From NCBI RefSeq assembly GCF_000715075.1, contig NC_134101.1, positions 151,627,084-151,691,083 of the forward strand: DNA of 64,000 nt, read 5' to 3'. The notes beneath the pieces were generated by a model, which saw nothing but the letters and a program-made list of their open reading frames with translations, did no database searches and was not told the DNA's origin. Source of the stretch: Nicotiana tabacum (Eukaryota > Streptophyta > Magnoliopsida > Solanales > Solanaceae). Position 1 is the stretch's first letter; each line of letters starts with the position of its first letter. Position numbers and translations under genes: made by a program. Shown here piece by piece: positions 59,123 through 64,000 of the stretch.

Positions 59123-60253
59123 ATGGTTGAGAAGGGGTGTGACACGTATCTATCTTATGTGAGAGATTTCAGTATTGATACCCCTTCAGTTGATTCAGTC
59201 CCAGTAATACGTGATTTTTTGGATGTGTTTCCAGCTGACCTTCCGGGCATGCCTCCCGATAGAGATATTGATTTTGGCATTGATCTATTGCCGGGAACTC
59301 AGCCCATTTCTATTCCTTCGTACCGTATGTCCCCTCCTGAGTTGAAGGAGTTGAAGGATCAGTTACAGGAATTGCTTGATAAGGGTTTTATTCGGCCCAA
59401 TATATCACCTTGGGGTGCTCCTTTCTTGTTTGTGAAGAAAAATGATGGTTCAATGCGAATGTGTATTGATTATCTCCAGTTGAACAAAGTAACAGTGAAG
59501 AACCGTTATCCTTTGCCTCGTCTTGATGATCTGTTTGTCCAGTTACAGGGTGCACGAATGTTTTCTAAGATTGACTTGCGCTCAGGTTACAATTAGTTGA
59601 AGATTGGGGAGCCAGATATCCCAAAGACTGCTTTTAGGACTCGGTATGCTCATTACGAGTTCCTTGTTATGTCATTTGGGCCGACCAATACCCCAGCAAC
59701 CTTCATGCATTTGATGCACAGTGTGTTCCGGCCATATCTTGACTCGTTCGTCATTGTCTTTATTGATGATATTTTGGTGTATTCCTGGAGTCAGGAAGAT
59801 CATGAGTAGCACTTGAGGACAATGCTTCAGACCTTGAGAGAAAAGATGTTATATGCTAAGTTCTCGAAATGTGAGTTTTGGTTGGATTCTGTGGCATTCT
59901 TAGGTCGCGTGGTATCGAGTGAGGGTATTCAGGTGGATCCAAAGAAAGTGGAAGCAGTGCAGAGTTGGCCCAGATCATTTTCAACTATAGAGATCCACAA
60001 TTTTCTTGGCTTGGCGTGTTACTAGCGTCGTTTTGTGGAGGGATTTTCATCGATTGCAGCCCCTATGACCAGGCGGACTTAGAAGGGTGCTCTATTTCAG
60101 TGGACGGAAGAGTGTGAGGCGAGCTTTCATAAGCTCAAGACAACTTTGACTACATCCCCATTTTTGATATTGCCTACAGGTTCGGGGTCTTATACCGTCT
60201 ATTGTGATTCCTCGAGGATTGGTCTTGGAGCGGTGTTGATGCAGGACGGTAGG
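59123..60253 (+). pseudogene. Tekay RT and RNase H start (plus-strand copy)
   Basis: 59123-59596 carries [40 protein letters not shown] and [20 protein letters not shown], to the DLRSGYN block, where the next codon is TAG. FIDDIL at about 59758-59775 is intact as the RT catalytic motif. Further stops follow at 59810 and 60022 and in RRT*KGALF near 60080. RNase H begins TVYCDSSRIGLGAVLMQDGR and is cut at 60253 by an LTR. Confidence 0.87.
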
Positions 60254-61159
60254 TGTGATGACCTAGCTAGTCGTCTCATGAGTTACCACTCCGTTTTCCC
60301 CCTTTCTGCTTCTTATTGCTTTGTCTGTCGATTTGGTAAGGTTTGAGACACTTAGTCTCTTTTGAGGAAGCTTAAGTTAGAAAAGTCAACCGAATATTGA
60401 CTTATGTATTAGAGGGCTCGGATGTGATTTTTCGGTGGTTTGGATAGCTTCAGGAGGTGATATGAGAATTAGTAGCGTGACCAGAATGTGTTTTGGAGGT
60501 CCGGAGTAGATTCAGGAGTGAATTGGATTGTTGGCATCTTCCAGTTGATAGGTGAGATTTTGATATAGGAGTCAGCATGGAATTCTGAGAGTTGCAGTAG
60601 TTCTGTTGTGTCACTTGGGATGTGTGTGTAAAATTTTAGGTCATTCGGACGTGGTTTGGTTGCGTTTTTTATCAAAAGCGTAATTTAGAAGATTTTGGAA
60701 TTCTTAGGCTTGAATCCGATGCGAATTTTGCGTTTTGATATTTTTTTGAGCGTTCCGAAGGTTGAAACAAGTTTGAATGATGTTATGGGATATGTTGGCA
60801 TGTTTGGTTGAGGTCTCGCGGGCCTCAGGTGAGTTCCAGTTGGTCGATCGGACCATTTTATGTTTTGGAAAAGTGCAGAAAATTGTTGTTCAGTGTTGCA
60901 GAGAAATGACCTTCGCGTTCGCGAGTAGGCCCTTGCATTCGCGAAGGGTTAGCTGATGAGGCTGAGATTTTAGCCTTCACGTTCGCGAGGAAGGCTCCCC
61001 GTTCGCGAAGGGCTGGGGTCGTTGTGCATCGCGTTCGCGAGGGAGGCTCCGCGTTCGCGTAGAGGAAGTTGGTGAAGGTCGGGCTGAGGAACCAACGCAT
61101 TCGCGAGGGACTGGATGCGTTCGCGTATAAAGAAATTTGGTCAAAGTTAGATTGTGCTT
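60254..61159 (+). repeat. Third Tekay-type LTR, truncated by Athila insertion
   Basis: Begins TGTGATGACCTAGCTAGTCG, matching the starts of the LTRs at 11182 and 57326 (minus). 906 bp remain; the rest lies beyond the Athila element, outside the window. Preceded by GTAGG. Confidence 0.85.
60913..61130 (+). promoter_or_regulatory. CpG-palindrome cluster in third Tekay LTR
   Basis: Repeated CTTCGCGTTCGCGAG, CATTCGCGAAGGG, CACGTTCGCGAGGAAGG, CCGTTCGCGAAGGGCTGG and CGCGTTCGCGAGGGAGG units, about 30 bases apart. The TATA-bearing part is not present because Athila interrupts at 61160. Confidence 0.6.
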
Positions 61160-62693
61160 TGATAACTAGGGATTTTGATACATTTTACACTCATTCTTGC
61201 TTATGTTTTAATTAGAAATTTGTACAAAATAGTCCCAGAAGGCTCACAAGTTGTACTTGATTGCAGGTTTGATCAACAAAGTGACAATATGTCAAAGATC
61301 AGCTCAAAAAGGAGTAAAACTTGCACAAGTACCAAGACAAGACAAAGCTCAGTCAAAAACAGGCCTAATGCGGCCGCACACCATTCTGTGCGGTTCGCAC
61401 AAGTGCGGTTCGGAGAGGTTGATTTCCAGGACAACAGGCAATGCAGCCGCATGAGATTTAATGTGGTCCTTATTGGAGTCACTGTGGCTACACTCGATTT
61501 ACTGCGGTCCGCAGAGCCAAGAATCAGAGAAGTGCCAGTTTGGAGTTTAAAGCCCAATGCGGTCCATGCTCCATTTCATGCGGACCGCACTAGAAGCCAT
61601 CGCGGCCGCACTCGATTTTGTGCGGTCCGCATTGCCCAAGTTCAGAGAGATGGATTTTAAGTCAAGAGCCTTAGTGCGGCCGCACGTGATTTTGTGCAGT
61701 CCGCACTAGCCCCGCAGGGGTATTTTTGTCTAGATTTTTCAGCTTAGTATAAATAGCTTCTTTTCCCATTTTTTAGGTTATCAGATAGTTTTGGTACTAG
61801 GTTGTGCTCGTGACTTCAAATATTTTAGCTATTTTGAGTAATTTTAGCTTCATTTCAACATTGAATCTTCTAGTTTATCTTAGTAATTAATTAATATGAG
61901 TTTTTCTTCATCTATTTATTTGTTTTCTTCTCTAATTATGAGTAGCTAGACCCATAAGCTAGAGTTGTGGCTCAACCCTAGTGTGGGTAATTGATGAGTC
62001 TTGTGTTTAGGGCTAGATTGACTATGTATGTTTGATATTTGAGCTAGTTTCATGTTTAATTGTTGAATTGGTGGTCGCAAATACTAGTTTGTGTTTAGTT
62101 GACTTTGGCTCTTCTTGAGAAAGAGAGCCTAAGTCTCTGAAATTGGTCCAACAAGGAATTGGGGTGTACTCAATAGATTGATAGCCCCAATTAAAGGGTT
62201 AAACCTAGAGTTAATAATACTCGACTTGAACCTTGATTGCTTGTGCAAATTTTCATACCCAATTGGTCTTGAGAAAGTCAATTCGGGCAAAATCACTCGA
62301 ACCGTCGAGAGGTGTAGAGTGGGCAAAATCGTGCAATGGTTATATCATACTCCCCAAATATGTTAATCATGCCTTAGACTCAAGTATCAGTCAATTGACC
62401 ACCTAGGCGAAAGTCACTACCCTAGTGCCTTTTAACCATTTGAACAACTCGCAATAGTTTACTCTTAGCTTATTCTAGTTTAATTTAGCATTGTAGTTTG
62501 GTAACATTATAAGTAAAACAAAAACCCAAAAATGTTTAGAAGTGTAATTTGGAATAGATACACAACTCTCAATTAGATAGAAACTCCACTCCAACTTCTA
62601 GCTCCCTGTGGAAATCGATCCCGGCCTTAATCAAGTAAAGCTCCTTCGACCCTCTCTCACTACTCAATAGTAGTACAGGGTTGGCAAAGATCA
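61160..62693 (+). repeat. 5' LTR of the plus-strand Athila element
   Basis: 1534 bp, TGATAACTAGGG to AAAGATCA. It contains a CpG-palindrome cluster at 61368-61708 and TATAAATA at 61748-61755. No gene; the open frames over the cluster are GC-rich shadows. Confidence 0.85.
61368..61755 (+). promoter_or_regulatory. CpG-palindrome cluster plus TATA in Athila LTR
   Basis: ATGCGGCCGCACACC, GTGCGGTTCGCAC, CTGCGGTCCGCAG, ATGCGGACCGCACTAG, TCGCGGCCGCACTCG, TTGTGCGGTCCGCATTG and GTGCGGCCGCACGTG. TATAAATA follows the last unit by about 40 bases. Confidence 0.65.
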
Positions 62694-62698
62694 CTTTT

Positions 62699-62716
62699 TG
62701 GCGCCGTGGCCGAGGA
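62699..62716 (+). other. Athila primer-binding site (tRNA-Asp type)
   Basis: TGGCGCCGTGGCCGAGGA, 5 bases after the LTR; close to the usual TGGCGCCGTTGCC form. Confidence 0.88.
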
Positions 62717-62811
62717 GCTAACGGTTTTGGCTATCTATCTAAATAGTTTTGTGTATTGTTCTTCTTTCCTTCCTTGTTACTAATTATTTTGTGTCACAAC
62801 TCAGGTACCAA

Positions 62812-64000
62812 ATGGCAGCGAACAACGCCAATGGTCCTCTTGGAAATGTGATTGCGGGGGAGGAGGTAGATGATGTCGGAGATGATGAGGTGTCTCTTGT
62901 ACCTCAAGGACAATGTAGAGGCCGCCAGGCTAATGCTAATGTTAATGATAATATCCCAGACCCTCCTCCGCCACCTCCAAGAGTGGCTCCAAGAGTGCTT
63001 CCGAACCAATGCTATGCCAGTTCTATTGTCCCACCCCGAATCCGGCAGGCAATTTTCAAATAAACAATGTGATGTTGACCTTACTAGAGCAACATGGGTA
63101 GTTTACGGGCGCTGCAAATCAAAATGCTTACAAACATCTCAAGGGGTTCGTGGATACATGTTTATGGAGCAAGCAAACTAATGTGTCCGAGGATGCTCTT
63201 CGGTTAAGACTCTTCCCATTCTCACTTAGAGGGAGGGCATTAGATTGGCTCGAGCAACTTCCCAACCATTCCATCACTACTTGGGATGAGTTGGCGGACA
63301 AGTTCATTGCAAAATATTTTTTCACCAGGGCATATGGCTACATTGAGAGATGAGATCTTGGCATTCAAGCAAAAGCCCACGAAACCTTTGCATGAGATTT
63401 AGGAGCATTATAGAACAATGGTGAAGGAATTCCCCAACAATGATATGACCGAGGTGATGATCCAACAGACTTGTATTGGGGTATTAACACCACAAACCGA
63501 TGCATAGTGAACCAACTTGTTGGGGGAAACTTTATGAAACTGTCGTATGATGAGGCTTGTGACATTCTTGACGATATGGATGACACTTCTTCTGCTTGGC
63601 AAAGTAGATCCAATGTGCCCCAGGGTGACCCCACGACTGTTCATTTGCATAAGGAATTACATGATCATGGGCAGGCTATAGCTGAGTTGACAACTATAAT
63701 AAACCAACTAGCAAAGGCACAATTGCAACAAGTTTAAAATCATCGCCATGTGAATGCCATGGAGGGTGTTTACATGTTTGTCAACAAAAGAAGACAAAGA
63801 GGTCAACAGAACCAAGGGAATTTGGAGCAATTTGACAATGATTGTGTTGGATTTCAAAATGATGGTTATGATGAATAAAGTGAAGAGGTGTAATACATGA
63901 ATAATTATCAAGGCCAAAGAGGCAATTCTTCCAACCAACAGCAGTGGAGACCCTAAGGCAATTGGGGCAATCAACAACAAGACAATGATAACTGGGGGAA
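62812..64000 (+). pseudogene. Athila-type gag
   Basis: The ATG at 62812 opens MAANNANGPLGNVIAGEEVD, with an acidic and then proline-rich linker and a TAA at 63061. The capsid follows in other frames: EDALRLRLFPFSLRGRALDW, PNHSITTWDELADKFIAKYF, then CIVNQLVGGNFMKLSYDEAC and AIAELTTIINQLAKAQLQQV. Stops near 63352, 63400 and 63735 and frameshifts near 63060 and 63400 break it. A Gln/Asn-rich tail runs off the window. Confidence 0.85.

Larger units (their letters stand above)
51584..60253 (+). mobile_element. Tekay-type chromovirus, plus strand, interrupted
   Basis: 5' LTR 51584-54289, canonical PBS, gag start 54473, solo LTR insertion 54575-57326, then gag, protease, RT and part of RNase H to 60253. 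There a third Tekay-type LTR begins, with GTAGG before it as a likely target duplication. Integrase and 3' LTR are beyond the window or lost. In-frame stops: at least four in RT-RNase H. Confidence 0.88.
61160..64000 (+). mobile_element. Athila-type Ty3/gypsy element, right-truncated by window
   Basis: LTR 61160-62693, tRNA-Asp-type PBS at 62699, gag from 62812. Same family as the deleted minus-strand copy at 17171-21019. Sits inside the Tekay LTR at 60254; left flank TGCTT. Confidence 0.85.

Noticed and set aside
61251..61660. GC-rich open frame in the Athila LTR
   Set aside because: It overlaps the CpG-palindrome cluster, has frames open on both strands, and lies in U3 of an LTR.
1..64000. 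Search for tRNA, rRNA, host exons, plastid or pararetrovirus inserts
   Set aside because: Nothing found by eye on either strand; all RT-like sequences fit Ty1/copia or Ty3/gypsy elements with LTRs.

Overview
This is plant nuclear repeat DNA, from a large, retrotransposon-rich eudicot genome. I infer Solanaceae, probably Nicotiana-like, because the Tekay-type chromovirus, Athila-type and Ogre-type families seen here match what is typical of that family; this is recognition from memory, not a search. I found no host protein-coding gene, tRNA or rRNA. Nearly every base can be placed in a nested stack of LTR retrotransposons plus one end of a CACTA DNA transposon, and every coding region is broken by stops, frameshifts or deletions.

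Layout. (1) 1-11182, minus strand: a Tekay-type chromovirus with its 5' LTR at 8436-11182, primer-binding site, gag, protease, RT and part of RNase H running off the left edge. Its gag is split by a solo Ogre-type LTR at 3011-7835 with a perfect 5-bp target duplication. (2) 11244-16065, minus strand: a complete Ty1/copia element with 202-bp LTRs and a perfect GTTGG target duplication. (3) 16096 onward: a CACTA-transposon terminus, then about 600 bp unassigned. (4) about 17170-21019, minus strand: an Athila-type element reduced to LTR, primer site, gag and scraps of integrase. (5) 21106-51170, minus strand: a 30-kb Ogre/Tat-type element with 4.3-4.7 kb LTRs, tRNA-Arg-type primer site, extra ORF1 upstream of gag, protease plus G-patch, RT, two RNases H, integrase and a repeat-filled 3' UTR. 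A 9-kb element with no detectable coding capacity (LARD-like) sits inside it at 29043-38097. (6) 51171-51583: a fragment that looks like the 3' part of another gypsy LTR. (7) 51584-60253, plus strand: a second Tekay-type element, split by a solo Tekay LTR (54575-57326) and cut at 60254 by a third Tekay LTR. (8) 61160-64000, plus strand: an Athila-type element inserted in that LTR and running off the right edge.

Two patterns go beyond routine annotation. First, the Ogre 3' UTR holds about 32 tandem 29-bp units (26041-27025). Each can form a 5-bp-stem, 8-base-loop hairpin. The two arms change together from unit to unit, giving seven different perfectly paired stem types. Three longer hairpins nearby (27380-27590) also keep pairing while differing in sequence. 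Second, LTRs of three unrelated groups (Tekay, Athila, LARD-like) each carry a cluster of CpG-rich imperfect palindromes just upstream of the apparent TATA box. One version of this cluster is nearly the same in a Tekay solo LTR and an Athila LTR, which suggests a promoter module moving between families. The Ogre and copia LTRs lack it.
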